Below, in pieces: positions 35,851 through 49,256 of a DNA stretch of 64,000 bases. Made by a program: the position numbers and the translations under genes. Source of the stretch: Arthrobacter sp. U41 (GTDB taxonomy: Bacteria; Actinomycetota; Actinomycetes; Actinomycetales; Micrococcaceae). The first letter of the stretch is position 1, and the number at the start of each line of letters is the position of its first letter. The notes under the pieces were generated by a model that saw nothing but the letters and a program-made list of their open reading frames with translations, had not been told where the DNA came from and ran no database searches. The stretch spans positions 1,178,001-1,242,000 of the forward strand of contig NZ_CP015732.1 of NCBI RefSeq assembly GCF_001750145.1, written 5' to 3'.

Positions 35851-36253
35851 GCGGGGTCCCTTCCTGTGTTGTCTCGTAAGAAACTGAAGAAGCAGCCTTC
35901 GGAAGGCGGCTGCCCAGCCGTTTCATATTGTTTTCCAAGGCGGCGTCGTAGTCCGAGCGGAGTTGGTCCCAGCTGGCACCGGCCGCGGCAGGCAGGGCCC
36001 GAACCACGATCGCGAACCCGCTGCCGTATTTCTGCAACGACATGGCGCCGACTTCTCTCAGTCTTCTCTTAACGAGGTTCCTGACAACAGCGTTCCCGAC
36101 ACTCTTGGAAACGATGAATCCGATCCGGCTTGGTTCATCGGCAGCGAGAGCTGCCGTATATAACACTACGTTCCGGCGTCCATTGCGGACACCGGAACGT
36201 ACAGTTGTTGAAAAATCGGTTGATGTCCTCAGACGGTTGCGGGTGGCCAGCAC
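35843..36253 (-). CDS. rnpA: Ribonuclease P protein component
   Basis: This 136-residue protein subunit of RNase P supports 5' maturation of tRNA. The family motif [13 protein letters not shown] is present near residue 58, with the N-terminal [20 protein letters not shown]. It starts at a GTG 41 bp after rpmH and overlaps yidD. The Ser/Ala-rich C-terminal tail is not conserved. Confidence 0.95.
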   Translation of the reverse strand: MLATRNRLRTSTDFSTTVRSGVRNGRRNVVLYTAALAADEPSRIGFIVSKSVGNAVVRNLVKRRLREVGAMSLQKYGSGFAIVVRALPAAAGASWDQLRSDYDAALENNMKRLGSRLPKAASSVSYETTQEGTPRA

Positions 36254-36294
36254 CTTTACACTCGCACAGGGATGTGGACCGACGAGTCAGTTAT

Positions 36295-36432
36295 TTAGGC
36301 CGACAGCTCGGTGCGACCCTTGCCACGACGGGCTGCCAGGATGGCACGGCCGGCACGGGTACGCATACGAAGGCGGAAGCCGTGCTTCTTGGCTCGACGG
36401 CGGTTATTCGGCTGAAAAGTCCGCTTGCTCAC
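36295..36432 (-). CDS. rpmH: 50S ribosomal protein L34
   Basis: The product is 45 residues, [20 protein letters not shown] followed by [19 protein letters not shown], the invariant L34 sequence. The GTG at 36432 is the true start; the longer frame is not conserved. It is the first gene of the operon that runs through rnpA-yidD-yidC-jag-rsmG and is divergent from dnaA. Confidence 0.98.
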   Translation of the reverse strand: MSKRTFQPNNRRRAKKHGFRLRMRTRAGRAILAARRGKGRTELSA

Positions 36433-36894
36433 GTTAGTTACTCCAGTGGGATCAAAGGTGCGCCACCCGATCAAGGAAAAGAACTGGTCGACGCTAAGTT
36501 TTGTATGTGCCGCTTGCCTCGACTCGCAAGACGCGGAACGTCGGGCGTAATTCAAATGAGGCGAAAAGCGTACACATGGGACTTCACAACGTTAGGGCTT
36601 GCCGCCCTCCCGAGTCAAACCGGGGATCGTTTCGCAGAGTTTCCCCAGCTGTGGCTAACTCCGTCCGGGGCCTGTGGATGAAGCGGGTCACAGACCCTGT
36701 TTGGGAACCACACCGGTGTAATTATCCACAGGAGAGAACCCAGCTATCTTCTAGGCTTTTCATCCCCTACAGTGGCTCAGTAGCCCATTATCCACGGACT
36801 GTGCATAACCCTGTGGATGAACCGGGGTCCAGCGTGCTGGATTGGCCTGTTCGGCTGCAGGTAATGAAGGCAAGCAAGTTTGAGGAACTGATTG
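36433..36894. other. rpmH-dnaA spacer with DnaA boxes (oriC, part 1)
   Basis: This 462-bp divergent spacer holds one perfect DnaA box (TTATCCACA, 36722-36730) and five with one mismatch: 36650-36658, 36673-36681, 36788-36796, 36800-36808 and 36812-36820. It must also carry the dnaA and rpmH promoters. On the minus strand TTGCGA and TACAAA spaced by 18 bases (near 36500-36530) are a weak candidate for rpmH. There is no AT-rich unwinding element, so it may serve mainly in dnaA autoregulation. Confidence 0.75.
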
Positions 36895-38316
36895 ATGACA
36901 GTAGACGAAGCCAACCAAGCCAACACTGTCGGAAGTTCCTGGCGGCGGGTCGTGAGCCTGCTGGAGAACGACCACCGTGTTTCACCCCGGCAGCGCGGCT
37001 TCGTCATCCTCGCCCAGGCGCAGGGACTCATTGGTTCCACCCTCCTGGTGGCCGTACCGAATGAACTCACCCGCGAGGTCCTGCAGACCCAGGTCAAGGA
37101 GGCCCTCGACGACGCCCTCCGGAACGTTTTCTCCGACGAAATCCGTTGCGCAATCGACGTGGACACCGATCTGGTGCCGATCCACACCGAGCCGGAACCC
37201 GCCGTCGAGCTCTCCCTCGTGTCCGATCCCTCGGTGGAACTGAAGCCGCAGCCGATGCTGCCGAGCACGTCCCACGAATTCGGCCGACTCAACCCGAAGT
37301 ATGTCTTCGACACTTTCGTGATCGGTTCCTCCAACCGCTTCGCCCACGCCGCCGCCGTCGCGGTGGCTGAAGCGCCGGCCAAGGCCTACAACCCGCTGTT
37401 CATCTATGGGGACTCCGGTCTGGGCAAGACGCACCTGCTTCATGCGATCGGCCACTACGCCCGCCGGCTCTACAGCGGGATCCGGGTCCGCTACGTGAAC
37501 TCCGAGGAATTCACCAACGACTTCATCAACTCCATCCGGGACGACGAAGGCACCAGCTTCAAAACGACCTACCGCAACGTGGACGTCCTGCTGATCGATG
37601 ACATCCAGTTCCTGGCCGGCAAGGACCGGACGCTGGAGGAGTTCTTTCACACCTTCAACGCCCTGCACAACAACAACAAGCAGGTGGTCATCACCTCCGA
37701 TCAGCCGCCCAAGCTGCTGGCCGGTTTTGAGGACCGGATGAAATCACGGTTCGAATGGGGCCTGCTGACCGACATCCAGCCGCCGGAACTCGAAACCCGG
37801 ATCGCGATCCTCCGGAAAAAGGCCCTCAGCGAGGGTCTCTCCGCCCCGGACGACGCACTGGAATACATCGCTTCAAAAATCTCCAGCAACATCCGCGAAC
37901 TCGAAGGGGCCCTGATCCGCGTCACGGCCTTCGCCAGCCTCAACCGCCAGCCGGTCGACGTTGCCCTGGCCGAGATGGTGCTCAAGGACCTCATCACAGA
38001 CGACGGGGCCCAGGAAATCACCTCCGCGCAGATCCTCACGCAGACTGCCGATTACTTCAAGCTCAGCATGGAAGAGCTCTGCAGCAAATCACGGACCAGG
38101 ACCCTGGTGACCGCCCGGCAGATCGCCATGTACCTGTGCCGCGAACTCACGGACATGTCCCTTCCCAAGATCGGGCAGGAGCTCGGCGGCCGCGATCACA
38201 CCACGGTCATCCACGCGGACCGCAAGATCCGCGAACTGATGGCCGAGCGCCGAGTGATCTACAACCAAGTGACCGAGCTGACCAACCGAATCAAGACGCA
38301 GCAGCGCAATTCCTGA
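36895..38316 (+). CDS. dnaA: Chromosomal replication initiator DnaA
   Basis: This 473-residue initiator binds DnaA boxes and unwinds oriC. Domain I covers about residues 10-90. Domain II is short (about 90-130). The AAA+ domain III has Walker A YGDSGLGKTHLLHAIG and Walker B DVLLIDDIQFLAGK. Domain IV has the box-binding signature LGGRDHTTVIHADRKI. The ATG at 36895 is preferred over the TTG before it because GAGGAA lies seven bases upstream. It is divergent from rpmH and flanked on both sides by DnaA boxes. Confidence 0.98.
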   Translation: MTVDEANQANTVGSSWRRVVSLLENDHRVSPRQRGFVILAQAQGLIGSTLLVAVPNELTREVLQTQVKEALDDALRNVFSDEIRCAIDVDTDLVPIHTEPEPAVELSLVSDPSVELKPQPMLPSTSHEFGRLNPKYVFDTFVIGSSNRFAHAAAVAVAEAPAKAYNPLFIYGDSGLGKTHLLHAIGHYARRLYSGIRVRYVNSEEFTNDFINSIRDDEGTSFKTTYRNVDVLLIDDIQFLAGKDRTLEEFFHTFNALHNNNKQVVITSDQPPKLLAGFEDRMKSRFEWGLLTDIQPPELETRIAILRKKALSEGLSAPDDALEYIASKISSNIRELEGALIRVTAFASLNRQPVDVALAEMVLKDLITDDGAQEITSAQILTQTADYFKLSMEELCSKSRTRTLVTARQIAMYLCRELTDMSLPKIGQELGGRDHTTVIHADRKIRELMAERRVIYNQVTELTNRIKTQQRNS

Positions 38317-38836
38317 GCCGGCCTGCCGCGCGCTCCTACCTTATTAACAGGCGCCTGTGGACAACCCTGTGGATAGTTAAGGGGACAACCGCGGTTAATG
38401 GGCTTAAAACCCTCAAGGCTCCTGTGGATCACCGACACGGCCGAAAATGTTATCCCCATCCACACCCTGTTTAAAACCTGCTCCACCCACAGTCCATGAA
38501 CAGGGCTTAACCGCGGAATCGCACCGCCAAACGGGGTTATCCACAGTATCCACAGCAGTTATTAACACTACTAATCCCTAGAAAATGAAATTCCCTCAAA
38601 TAACAACTTCCTTCCGGACCGCGCACACCGCCCAGGACCGTTCCGGACCCTGACCGGAAACCGGCCCCGGGCCGGGCCGGCCGAACCACAGGGATGTAAC
38701 CCGGGGATGGGAGAATCACACTTCTTGCGGCTAAGCTGTCTGCAGTGTGTCCGTCCTGGACATCTTTGTAATTCCCTGCCGGGCCGGTGGCTCGGCCACT
38801 AGCGATGACAGCAGCAATGAAAGGCGGCACCCTTCC
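38317..38836. other. dnaA-dnaN spacer, presumed oriC (part 2)
   Basis: This 520-bp spacer contains perfect boxes at 38356-38364 (TGTGGACAA, reverse) and 38537-38545 (TTATCCACA), and one-mismatch boxes at 38368-38376, 38423-38431, 38450-38458 and 38546-38554. An AT-rich stretch (38555-38612) follows directly, starting CAGTTATTAACACT, and is the likely unwinding element. The 10-mer TTATTAACAG at 38341-38350 repeats the same AT motif at the other end of the box array. The dnaN promoter should lie near 38700-38800, but I see no clear hexamers. Confidence 0.85.
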
Positions 38837-39961
38837 GTGAAGTTCAGAGTCGAACGGGACGTCCTGGCAGAGGCCGTGACCTGGACCGCCCGGTCGTTGT
38901 CTCCGCGGCCGCCAGTACCAGTACTCTCCGGCCTGCTCCTCAAAGCTGAAGCCGGGACTGTCAGCCTCTCGAGCTTCGACTACGAGACCTCCGCCCGGCT
39001 TGAAATCCCTGCTGACATCACCGCCGAAGGCACAATCCTGGTTTCGGGACGTCTGCTGGCTGACATCTGCCGCAGCCTGCCGTCCGCACCGGTCGAGATC
39101 CAAACCGAGGGCAACAAAGTCACCCTGACCTGCCGTCGAAGTAGCTTCCACCTCGCCACCATGCCGGAAGCCGAGTACCCGCCGCTGCCCGCGTTGCCCC
39201 CGATCAGCGGCACGGTTCCGGGCGATGCCTTCGCCCAGGCCGTGTCCCAGGTGATCATCGCGGCGAGCAAGGACGACACCCTGCCGATCCTCACCGGCGT
39301 GCGGATGGAAATCGAGGACGACCTCATTACGCTGCTGGCCACCGACCGCTACCGTCTGGCCATGCGGGAAGTCCCGTGGAAGCCGGTCACTCCGGGCATC
39401 TCCACCAGCGCACTGGTCAAGGCCAAAACGCTCAACGAAGTAGCCAAGACCCTCGGTGGCAGCGGCGACATCAACCTTGCCCTCGCCGACGACGACAGCC
39501 GGCTCATCGGGTTCGAAAGCGGCGGGCGAACCACGACGTCGCTGCTGGTGGATGGTGACTACCCCAAGATCCGTTCGCTCTTCCCCGAGTCCACACCGAT
39601 TCACGCGACCGTGCAGACATCCGAACTTGTCGAGGCAGTGCGACGCGTCTCGCTCGTGGCGGAACGCAACACCCCGGTCCGGCTCGCGTTCACCCAGGGC
39701 CAGCTGCACCTCGACGCCGGTACCGGTGAGGATGCCCAGGCATCGGAAGAACTCGAAGCCCAGCTCACCGGCGAAGACATCACCGTCGCCTTCAACCCGC
39801 ACTACCTGATCGAGGGCCTGAGTGTCATCGAAACGAAGTTTGTGCGTTTCTCCTTCACCAGTGCGCCCAAGCCGGCCATGATCACGGCACAGAACGACGC
39901 CGACGGCGAGGACCAGGGCGATTACCGTTACCTGGTCATGCCGGTCCGACTGCCGAACTAG
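38837..39961 (+). CDS. dnaN: DNA polymerase III sliding clamp
   Basis: The 374-residue beta clamp tethers DNA polymerase to the template. The N-terminus VKFRVERDVLAEAVTWTARSL and the C-terminus DYRYLVMPVRLPN are typical, and three clamp domains span the length. The GTG at 38837 is chosen because it gives the family length; the 30 extra residues of the longer frame are not conserved. Only a weak GAAAGG lies twelve bases upstream. The gene follows the presumed oriC. Confidence 0.97.
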   Translation: MKFRVERDVLAEAVTWTARSLSPRPPVPVLSGLLLKAEAGTVSLSSFDYETSARLEIPADITAEGTILVSGRLLADICRSLPSAPVEIQTEGNKVTLTCRRSSFHLATMPEAEYPPLPALPPISGTVPGDAFAQAVSQVIIAASKDDTLPILTGVRMEIEDDLITLLATDRYRLAMREVPWKPVTPGISTSALVKAKTLNEVAKTLGGSGDINLALADDDSRLIGFESGGRTTTSLLVDGDYPKIRSLFPESTPIHATVQTSELVEAVRRVSLVAERNTPVRLAFTQGQLHLDAGTGEDAQASEELEAQLTGEDITVAFNPHYLIEGLSVIETKFVRFSFTSAPKPAMITAQNDADGEDQGDYRYLVMPVRLPN

Positions 39962-40064
39962 CTGAGAGTTGTTGCCGTTCGGTCCTCCCGAACGGCAACA
40001 ACCGCCCGGCAGGCCTCGCCCCGGCACCACCGGAAAATTCCCATCGCAGAAGAGAGTTCATACC

Positions 40065-40949
40065 GTGCACATCGGACTGATCGGCCTTGGAAAAATGGGT
40101 TTCAACATGCGCGAACGGCTGCGCAAGGGTGGAATCGAAGTCACCGGTTTTGACCGCAACCCGGACGTCACCGACGTCGCGAGTATGGACGAACTGATCG
40201 CCGCCCTGCCCGCGCCGCGACTGCTCTGGGTGATGGTTCCCTCCGGCGGGATCACCGACGCCGTGATCACCGAACTTGGCGGCAAGCTTGCCGCCGGCGA
40301 CCTCGTGATCGACGGCGGCAACTCCCGCTACACGGAGGACCAGAAACACGGTGCCGCGCTGGCCGAAAAGGATATCCGGTTTGCCGACTGCGGCGTTTCC
40401 GGCGGGGTCTGGGGCCTTCAGAACGGCTACGGCCTGATGGCGGGCGGGGACGCCGCGGATATTGAACGTGCGATGCCGGTCTTCGATGCACTCCGTCCCG
40501 AAGGGGACCGCGCCGACAGCTTTGTCCACGTCGGCGGCGTCGGCGCCGGCCATTACGCCAAAATGGTCCACAACGGCATCGAATACGGCCTCATGCAGGC
40601 CTATGCCGAGGGCTATGAACTCCTCGCCGCCAAGGACATCATCACCGATCTTCCCGGCACATTCCGCGCCTGGCAGAAAGGAACCGTTGTGCGGTCCTGG
40701 CTGCTGGACCTTATGGTCAAGGCTCTCGACGAGGACCCCGGCCTGGAATCGATCGACGACTACGTCGAGGATTCCGGTGAAGGCCGCTGGACTGTGGAAG
40801 AGGCCATCGCCAACGCCGTGCCTGCCCCGGCCATCACAGCAGCACTGTTCGCCCGATTCTCGTCCCGTGAGGACAACTCGCCGGCTATGAAGATGGTTTC
40901 CGCACTGCGCCACCAGTTCGGCGGACATGCGTCCCGCCCGGCCAAATAG
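40065..40949 (+). CDS. gnd: 6-phosphogluconate dehydrogenase, short form
   Basis: This is a 294-residue decarboxylating 6-phosphogluconate dehydrogenase of the short (GntZ-like) class in the pentose phosphate pathway. It has the Rossmann motif GLIGLGKMGFNM, the substrate-binding GVSGGVWGLQNGYGLMAGG and the catalytic lysine helix GAGHYAKMVHNGIEYG. GTG at 40065 is the start; the upstream in-frame part lacks conservation. It lies between dnaN and recF as in other actinobacteria, with gaps of 103 and 26 bp. Coenzyme preference (NAD or NADP) is not determined. Confidence 0.95.
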   Translation: MHIGLIGLGKMGFNMRERLRKGGIEVTGFDRNPDVTDVASMDELIAALPAPRLLWVMVPSGGITDAVITELGGKLAAGDLVIDGGNSRYTEDQKHGAALAEKDIRFADCGVSGGVWGLQNGYGLMAGGDAADIERAMPVFDALRPEGDRADSFVHVGGVGAGHYAKMVHNGIEYGLMQAYAEGYELLAAKDIITDLPGTFRAWQKGTVVRSWLLDLMVKALDEDPGLESIDDYVEDSGEGRWTVEEAIANAVPAPAITAALFARFSSREDNSPAMKMVSALRHQFGGHASRPAK

Positions 40950-40975
40950 TCCTGCCCTGAAATCCTGAACCCGGC

Positions 40976-42187
40976 GTGTATCTAGAACAACTTTCGCTCA
41001 CGGATTTCCGCAGCTACGCCCAGGTGGAACTGAGCCTCGAACCCGGCGTCACGGTGCTGGTCGGTTCAAACGGCATCGGCAAAACCAACCTGATGGAGGC
41101 CGTCGGCTACCTGGCAACACTCAGCTCCCACCGGGTCAGTTCAGATGCCCCGCTGCTGCGTTTCGGCACCGAACGGGCACTGATCCGCGCCAAACTTGTC
41201 CGCGGCGAGCAGTCAACAGTGCTCGAACTCGAAATTAACAGCTCCCGGGCCAACCGCGCCCGGATCAACCGCAGCAATCCGGTCCGGGCCCGGGACATCC
41301 TGGGCATCTGCCAGACCGTGCTGTTTGCCCCGGAGGACCTGGCCCTGGTCAAGGGCGATCCGTCCAGCCGGCGCCGTTTCCTGGATGAGCTCCTGGTCAG
41401 CCTCATCCCGCGGCACGCGGCCACCCGCAGCGACTATGACCGGGTGCTGAAGCAACGCAACGCGCTGCTGAAATCCGCCCGCGCCGGCAAGTTCTCCAGC
41501 GGCCACGAGGCCACGCTCGATGTCTGGGACCAGCACATGGCCCGGGCGGGGGCCGAACTTCTGCATGCCCGGCTCGAACTGGTGGAACGGCTTCGGCCCC
41601 ACCTCAAGAACGCCTACGCACAGCTCACTGACGGGTCCAAGGAGGCCGGCGCAATTTACCGGTCCACGTTGCAGGGTGCCTTGGACGACGACGGCGCCGC
41701 ACCGGCTCCCGCTGCTGGCCCCGGCGCGGGGACCGCCGGGCCGGCCGAGGACCTGCGCCTTCTGTCCGTCGACGAACTCACCGAACGCTACGTCAAGGCC
41801 TTCGCGGCGTCACGGCGCAGGGAGCTCGAACGCGGGATCTCCCTCGTCGGCCCGCACCGTGACGAGCTCGAACTGGTTCTGGGGATGGCCCCGGCCAAAG
41901 GCTATGCCTCGCACGGGGAAACATGGTCCATGTGCCTCTCCCTGCGCCTGGCCTCGTACTATGTCATGATCGACGACGCCCGCACCGGCGGATCCGCTCC
42001 CATCCTCATCCTTGACGACGTTTTTGCCGAACTTGATGTCCAGCGGCGGCGTAAACTGGCCGCAATAGTATCCGGCGCCGAGCAGGTGCTCGTGACCGCC
42101 GCCGTCGAGGACGATATTCCGGCGGAACTGGCAGGACGGCGGGTGACGGTTATCCCGGGAGGAATCGATGAGCAGGAAAATCGATGA
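40976..42187 (+). CDS. recF: DNA repair protein RecF
   Basis: This 403-residue SMC-like ATPase acts in RecFOR-mediated gap repair. It has Walker [18 protein letters not shown] (about residue 30), the signature region [15 protein letters not shown] and Walker [18 protein letters not shown]. An Ala/Gly/Pro-rich insert of about 20 residues (near 240) is unusual. It starts at GTG, and its stop overlaps the dciA start by four bases (ATGA). Confidence 0.96.
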   Translation: MYLEQLSLTDFRSYAQVELSLEPGVTVLVGSNGIGKTNLMEAVGYLATLSSHRVSSDAPLLRFGTERALIRAKLVRGEQSTVLELEINSSRANRARINRSNPVRARDILGICQTVLFAPEDLALVKGDPSSRRRFLDELLVSLIPRHAATRSDYDRVLKQRNALLKSARAGKFSSGHEATLDVWDQHMARAGAELLHARLELVERLRPHLKNAYAQLTDGSKEAGAIYRSTLQGALDDDGAAPAPAAGPGAGTAGPAEDLRLLSVDELTERYVKAFAASRRRELERGISLVGPHRDELELVLGMAPAKGYASHGETWSMCLSLRLASYYVMIDDARTGGSAPILILDDVFAELDVQRRRKLAAIVSGAEQVLVTAAVEDDIPAELAGRRVTVIPGGIDEQENR

Positions 42188-42747
42188 ATAAGGATACCGA
42201 CGGCGGCCTGCAACCGGGACGCGATCCGGATGATATCGACGCTGCCCAATCGGCCCTGAACAGAATGCGCGAGGCGGCCGCATCCCGCGGCGAGATCCGG
42301 CGCAAGGCACCGCCCCGGCCCGGGAGCACCCCACAAAAAACAGGGCGCAGTTCAGGTGCCACCCGCGGCTTCGGACAATTCCACGGCACCGGCCGGGACC
42401 CCATGGGGCTCGGCAAGGTGGTGGGCCGCCTCGTCGCGGAGCGCGGCTGGAGCTCTCCCGTGGCCGTCGGTTCGGTGATGGCCGAGTGGGCAACACTCGT
42501 GGGACCGGAGATTTCCGCCCACTGCACCCCGGAAAGTTTCACCGACACCACCCTCCATGTCCGCTGTGATTCCACCGCCTGGGCAACCCAGTTGCGGCTG
42601 CTCAGCATCAGCCTGCTGGATAAATTCCGCGCCGAACTCGGGGAAGGCGTCGTGACCAAAATCCAGGTCCTCGGACCTGCGGCACCGAGCTGGCGGAAGG
42701 GCGGCCGGACCGTCAACGGACGCGGCCCGCGCGACACGTACGGATAG
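42184..42747 (+). CDS. DciA-like protein (DUF721)
   Basis: This 187-residue protein has a variable N-terminus of about 75 residues and a DUF721 core ([20 protein letters not shown], then [20 protein letters not shown]). DUF721 proteins of the DciA type recruit or load the replicative helicase DnaB in bacteria without DnaC or DnaI. It overlaps recF and is followed by the gyrB leader. The helicase role is inferred from family knowledge. Confidence 0.85.
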   Translation: MNKDTDGGLQPGRDPDDIDAAQSALNRMREAAASRGEIRRKAPPRPGSTPQKTGRSSGATRGFGQFHGTGRDPMGLGKVVGRLVAERGWSSPVAVGSVMAEWATLVGPEISAHCTPESFTDTTLHVRCDSTAWATQLRLLSISLLDKFRAELGEGVVTKIQVLGPAAPSWRKGGRTVNGRGPRDTYG

Positions 42748-43160
42748 TTTCCGCGCCTTCCCGGACACCGGATCTGAAGCACTCGTTGCAAAACCATTGA
42801 TAAATCCGCAAGCGGCGTGTAGGGCGCTCAGGCGCCCCGGCGTCGTATAGGAACCCCAGTACGGTACTCCTGGAGCCTTGCAGGCGGAGCCGGTGCCCTC
42901 CCAGCGGCACTTTGGTTCGCGTTTGGCCCCCCGGAATGCGGGTTTCGCCCCTATAACACGCTAGAATCGTGGTAGATAACTGGGCGCCGGTGAAACGTTG
43001 ACTGAGTCCGTTTCCGACGCAATATCCGCGTGCGGTAGACGGATCCTCCAGCCAGCGGCACATTCGGTGTCATCAGTGACGTGCCCGTTGGCAGTAGCTG
43101 TTTCCTCCGGGAAAGTGCGATGGCCGGCCTTTACCGAAAAAAGAGGAGTCGAAAGCGCCT
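42748..43160 (+). promoter_or_regulatory. gyrB leader region with candidate promoters
   Basis: This 413-bp spacer has no gene. Two promoter candidates are visible: TTGACT (42998-43003), a 17-base spacer and AATATC (43021-43026), and a lone TAGAAT (42962-42967) further upstream. The gyrBA-DUF3566 transcript should start here; supercoiling-sensitive control is common for gyrB but is not shown by the sequence. Confidence 0.45.
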
Positions 43161-45245
43161 GTGGCTAACGACAATGCAGAGATCCCGGCAGTGGAACCAG
43201 TAACGGTTAAGGCGGCGGACACCCCGTCGGGAACCGCAACGGCCCACGGCTACGGAGCCAGCGACATCACGGTGCTCGAAGGCCTGGAAGCTGTCCGGAA
43301 ACGTCCCGGGATGTATATCGGCTCCACCGGACCCCGTGGTTTGCACCACCTGGTCTATGAGGTCGTGGATAACTCGGTCGATGAGGCCCTGGCCGGGTAC
43401 TGCACGCACATCGAAATCGTTCTCCAGGCCGACGGCGGGGTCAAGGTCGTCGACGACGGCCGCGGAATCCCGGTCGACATGCACCCGACGGAGCACAAGC
43501 CCACCGTGGAGGTCGTGATGACCATCCTGCACGCGGGCGGCAAGTTCGGCGGCGGCGGCTACGCCGTGTCCGGCGGCCTGCACGGTGTGGGCATCTCCGT
43601 AGTCAACGCGCTTTCGAGCCGCGTCGAAACCGAGGTCCGCCGGCAGGGCCACGTCTGGCGGATGACCTTCGCCGACGGCGGCAAGCCGCAGGGCGGCCTG
43701 ATCAAGGGTGAAGAGACCAACGAAACCGGCACCACCCAGACGTTCTACCCGGACGCCAGCATCTTCGAATCCACGGAATTCGATTTCGAAACGCTCCGCG
43801 CCCGCTTCCAGCAGATGGCCTTCCTGAACAAGGGGCTGCGCATCACGCTGACCGACGAGAGGCGCGCCGCGGAGGAACCCTCCGAGGATGAAGACCTGGA
43901 CCTCGACGCTGTTCCCACCGAAGGCGAAGTCCCGGCCGAATTCCACACCGTTGTGTACCAGTACGACAACGGCCTGCTGGACTACGTGAAGCACCTGAAC
44001 TCCGGTAAGAAGGTCGATGTGGTCCACGAGGACGTCATCGCCTTCGAAACCGAGGACACGGAACGGCACATCGCGCTGGAAATGGCGATGCAGTGGACCA
44101 ACGCGTACTCCGAGAGCGTCCACACCTACGCCAACACGATCAACACCCACGAGGGCGGCACCCACGAAGAGGGATTCCGTGCCGCGATGACCTCGCTCAT
44201 CAACCGCTATGCGCGGGAGAAGAGCATCATCAAGGAAAAGGATGACAACCTCACCGGGGATGACATCCGCGAAGGACTGACCGCGGTCATTTCGGTCAAG
44301 CTGGCCGAACCGCAGTTTGAGGGCCAGACCAAGACCAAGCTCGGCAACTCCGAGGTCAAGGGCTTTGTTCAGCGGGTTGTCACCGACGGACTCGGAGACT
44401 GGCTGGAACGCAACCCCGGCCCGGCTCGGGACGTTATCCGCAAGGCCATCTCCGCCGCCCAGGCCCGGATGGCAGCGCGCAAAGCCCGGGACAACGCGCG
44501 CCGCAAGAGCCCGCTGGAGTCCTTCGGCATGCCCGGCAAGCTCTCCGACTGCTCCTCGAAAAACCCGGAGAAGTGCGAGGTCTACATCGTGGAGGGCGAT
44601 TCCGCCGGCGGCTCCGCCAAGCGCGGCCGCAACCCGGAAACCCAGGCCATCCTTCCGCTGCGCGGCAAGATCCTGAATGTGGAGCGGGCCCGGCTGGACA
44701 AGGCCCTGGGCAACACCGAGGTCCAGTCCATGATCACGGCGTTCGGCACCGGGATCGGCGAGGACTTCGACCTGGCCAAACTGCGCTATCACAAGATCGT
44801 CCTGATGGCCGATGCCGACGTCGACGGCCAGCACATCACCACGCTGCTGATGACCCTGCTGTTCCGCTACATGCGCCCGCTGATCGAGAACGGCTACGTC
44901 TATCTCGCGCAGCCGCCGCTCTACCGGATCAAATGGTCCAACGCCCCGCACGACTACGTCTACAGCGACCGGGAACGCGATGCGCGGCTACTCTCCGGCC
45001 AGGCCGCGGGCCGCCGCATCCCCAAGGACAACGGCATTCAGCGCTACAAGGGCCTCGGCGAAATGGACTACACCGAACTGTGGGACACCACCATGGACCC
45101 CGACCACCGCACGCTGCTCCAGGTCACCATGGACGACGCCCTGGCCGCGGACCAGACCTTCTCCACCCTCATGGGCGAAGACGTCGAATCCCGCCGAAAC
45201 TTCATTCAGCAGAACGCCAAGGACGTTCGGTTCCTCGATATCTAG
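43161..45245 (+). CDS. gyrB: DNA gyrase subunit B
   Basis: This is the ATPase subunit of DNA gyrase, 694 residues. The GHKL motifs [23 protein letters not shown] and [15 protein letters not shown] are followed by the transducer domain. The TOPRIM domain has [20 protein letters not shown] and DADVDGQHI, and the C-terminal part has [17 protein letters not shown]. An acidic insert ([14 protein letters not shown], near 240) sits in the N-terminal part. It starts at GTG with AAAGAGGAG about twelve bases upstream. gyrA follows after 63 bp. Confidence 0.98.
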   Translation: MANDNAEIPAVEPVTVKAADTPSGTATAHGYGASDITVLEGLEAVRKRPGMYIGSTGPRGLHHLVYEVVDNSVDEALAGYCTHIEIVLQADGGVKVVDDGRGIPVDMHPTEHKPTVEVVMTILHAGGKFGGGGYAVSGGLHGVGISVVNALSSRVETEVRRQGHVWRMTFADGGKPQGGLIKGEETNETGTTQTFYPDASIFESTEFDFETLRARFQQMAFLNKGLRITLTDERRAAEEPSEDEDLDLDAVPTEGEVPAEFHTVVYQYDNGLLDYVKHLNSGKKVDVVHEDVIAFETEDTERHIALEMAMQWTNAYSESVHTYANTINTHEGGTHEEGFRAAMTSLINRYAREKSIIKEKDDNLTGDDIREGLTAVISVKLAEPQFEGQTKTKLGNSEVKGFVQRVVTDGLGDWLERNPGPARDVIRKAISAAQARMAARKARDNARRKSPLESFGMPGKLSDCSSKNPEKCEVYIVEGDSAGGSAKRGRNPETQAILPLRGKILNVERARLDKALGNTEVQSMITAFGTGIGEDFDLAKLRYHKIVLMADADVDGQHITTLLMTLLFRYMRPLIENGYVYLAQPPLYRIKWSNAPHDYVYSDRERDARLLSGQAAGRRIPKDNGIQRYKGLGEMDYTELWDTTMDPDHRTLLQVTMDDALAADQTFSTLMGEDVESRRNFIQQNAKDVRFLDI

Positions 45246-45308
45246 CGGCCGGCCAAGGGCCCTGAATATTCCCGGACTGATATATACCTGAAACGGAAAA
45301 TATAGATT

Positions 45309-48028
<2,720 letters not shown>

Positions 48029-48032
<4 letters not shown>

Positions 48033-48664
48033 GTAATTCCGACTCATATCCCAAGCCGAACAGCGGCGTTCCCGGCGGAGTGCGGCAGCCCGCCGCAGCA
48101 CCGCGGGTAAGCGCGCCGTCCCGTCCCGAGCAGCGGCCCGGAGTACAGGGCAGCGTCAACGGAGTCAGCCAGCGGCCGCCCGCACCCGGCCAGCGTCCCG
48201 TCCAGGGGCGCCCGACGGATCAGGGCCAGCGCCCGGTGACGCCGGGCCAGCGGCCGGGCCAGGGTACGGCCGGGCTGATCAAGCCGGCACCCAAGGCCAA
48301 GGTCCGCCGTGCCCGCCTGCTGGTGAGCAAAGTCGACCCCTGGTCCGTACTGAAGATGGCCTTCCTGCTTTCCGTGGCCCTCGGCATCGTGACCGTCGTG
48401 GCCGCGATCGTGCTCTGGACGGTCCTGGACCTGACCGGGATTTTCGATCAGGTCGATGGCCTGCTGGGAACCCTGGCCGGTTCGGAGGGCGGCGGCTTCG
48501 AGTTGAAGAAGGTCGCCTCGCTCGGACAGGTGGCATCCTTCGCGACCATCATCGCCGTCATCAACGTGGTCCTGCTGACGGCACTGTCGATGCTCTCGGC
48601 GGTGCTGTACAACATCTCGGCCACCCTTGTTGGCGGCATCGGCGTCACCCTCACGGACGACTAA
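48029..48664 (+). CDS. DUF3566 membrane protein
   Basis: This 211-residue protein has a disordered Gln/Pro/Arg-rich N-terminal half (repeated GQRP and PGQRP units) and a C-terminal DUF3566 domain with two membrane helices ([20 protein letters not shown] and [20 protein letters not shown]). It is found after gyrA throughout actinobacteria; the function is unknown. Its GTG overlaps the gyrA stop, so it is translationally coupled to gyrase. Confidence 0.88.
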
Positions 48665-48762
48665 AACCCGTAGTTTTCCCGGATTTTTACCGGGGAAATG
48701 CCTCGATTTGAGATCGGGTCGGGATGTGCTGTACAGTCATATCTCGGCCCGATGAGGCATCG

Positions 48763-48836
48763 GGGCGTATAGCTCAGGCGGTTAGAGCGCTTCGCTGATA
48801 ACGAAGAGGTCCCAGGTTCAAGTCCTGGTACGCCCA
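48763..48836 (+). tRNA. tRNA-Ile (GAT)
   Basis: The acceptor stem GGGCGTA pairs with TACGCCC, and the anticodon arm is CTTCG-CTGATAA-CGAAG with anticodon GAT. The T arm includes GGTTCAAGTCC. CCA is not encoded. Its place after gyrA is typical for actinobacteria. Confidence 0.97.
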
Positions 48837-48906
48837 CGGAATCTGTACAGATTCAAGTGGAGGTTTGGTTGGTATTCGTTTACCGCCGGATCAGAACGGG
48901 GTGCAT

Positions 48907-49023
48907 GTGAAGAAGTTGCTGGTTGTTGCAGCCACGATCGCAGGCCTCCTGCTCTACAAGAAAGTGCAGGAATCCGAAGCCCGGAAAACGGTCTGGAGCG
49001 AATCAACCGATACGGTTGACTAG
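48907..49023 (+). CDS. DLW-39 family small protein
   Basis: This 38-residue protein, MKKLLVVAATIAGLLLYKKV then QESEARKTVWSESTDTVD, matches the actinobacterial DLW-39 family, which lies next to the gyrA-linked tRNA genes. It has one hydrophobic helix followed by a charged tail. The usual DLW triplet appears here as TVW. GTG at 48907 is taken as start; GTG at 48901 is also in frame. The function is unknown. Confidence 0.8.
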   Translation: MKKLLVVAATIAGLLLYKKVQESEARKTVWSESTDTVD

Positions 49024-49095
49024 CCCGGATTCCCCGGACCACAGACTGGAAGACAGCTTGTCGGACTAGGGTATGATTGTCGGGTTGCTTCTTAT

Positions 49096-49168
49096 GGGGG
49101 CATGGCGCAATTGGTAGCGCACCTGCTTTGCAAGCAGGGGGTTCGGGGTTCGAGTCCCCGTGCCTCCA
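49096..49168 (+). tRNA. tRNA-Ala (TGC)
   Basis: The acceptor stem GGGGGCA pairs with TGCCTCC and contains the G3-U70 pair that marks tRNA-Ala. The anticodon arm CCTGC-TTTGCAA-GCAGG shows TGC. The discriminator base is A, and CCA is not encoded. Confidence 0.97.
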
Positions 49169-49178
49169 CCATAGGAAA

Positions 49179-49214
49179 GGCCCCGGATCGCGGAAACGCG
49201 GTCCGGGGCCTTTT
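49179..49214 (+). terminator. Rho-independent terminator after tRNA-Ala
   Basis: A 14-bp stem (GGCCCCGGATCGCG with one G-U pair) closes a GAAA tetraloop and is followed by TTTT. It begins 11 bases after the tRNA. Confidence 0.9.
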
Positions 49215-49256
49215 GCATGCCCTGACGTATCCGGGCTCGCCTGCAGCTCGTCGGCA

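Noticed and set aside
48674..48697. Weak hairpin after the DUF3566 gene considered as terminator
   Set aside because: Short stem with a mismatch and no T-run; transcription may continue into the tRNA genes.
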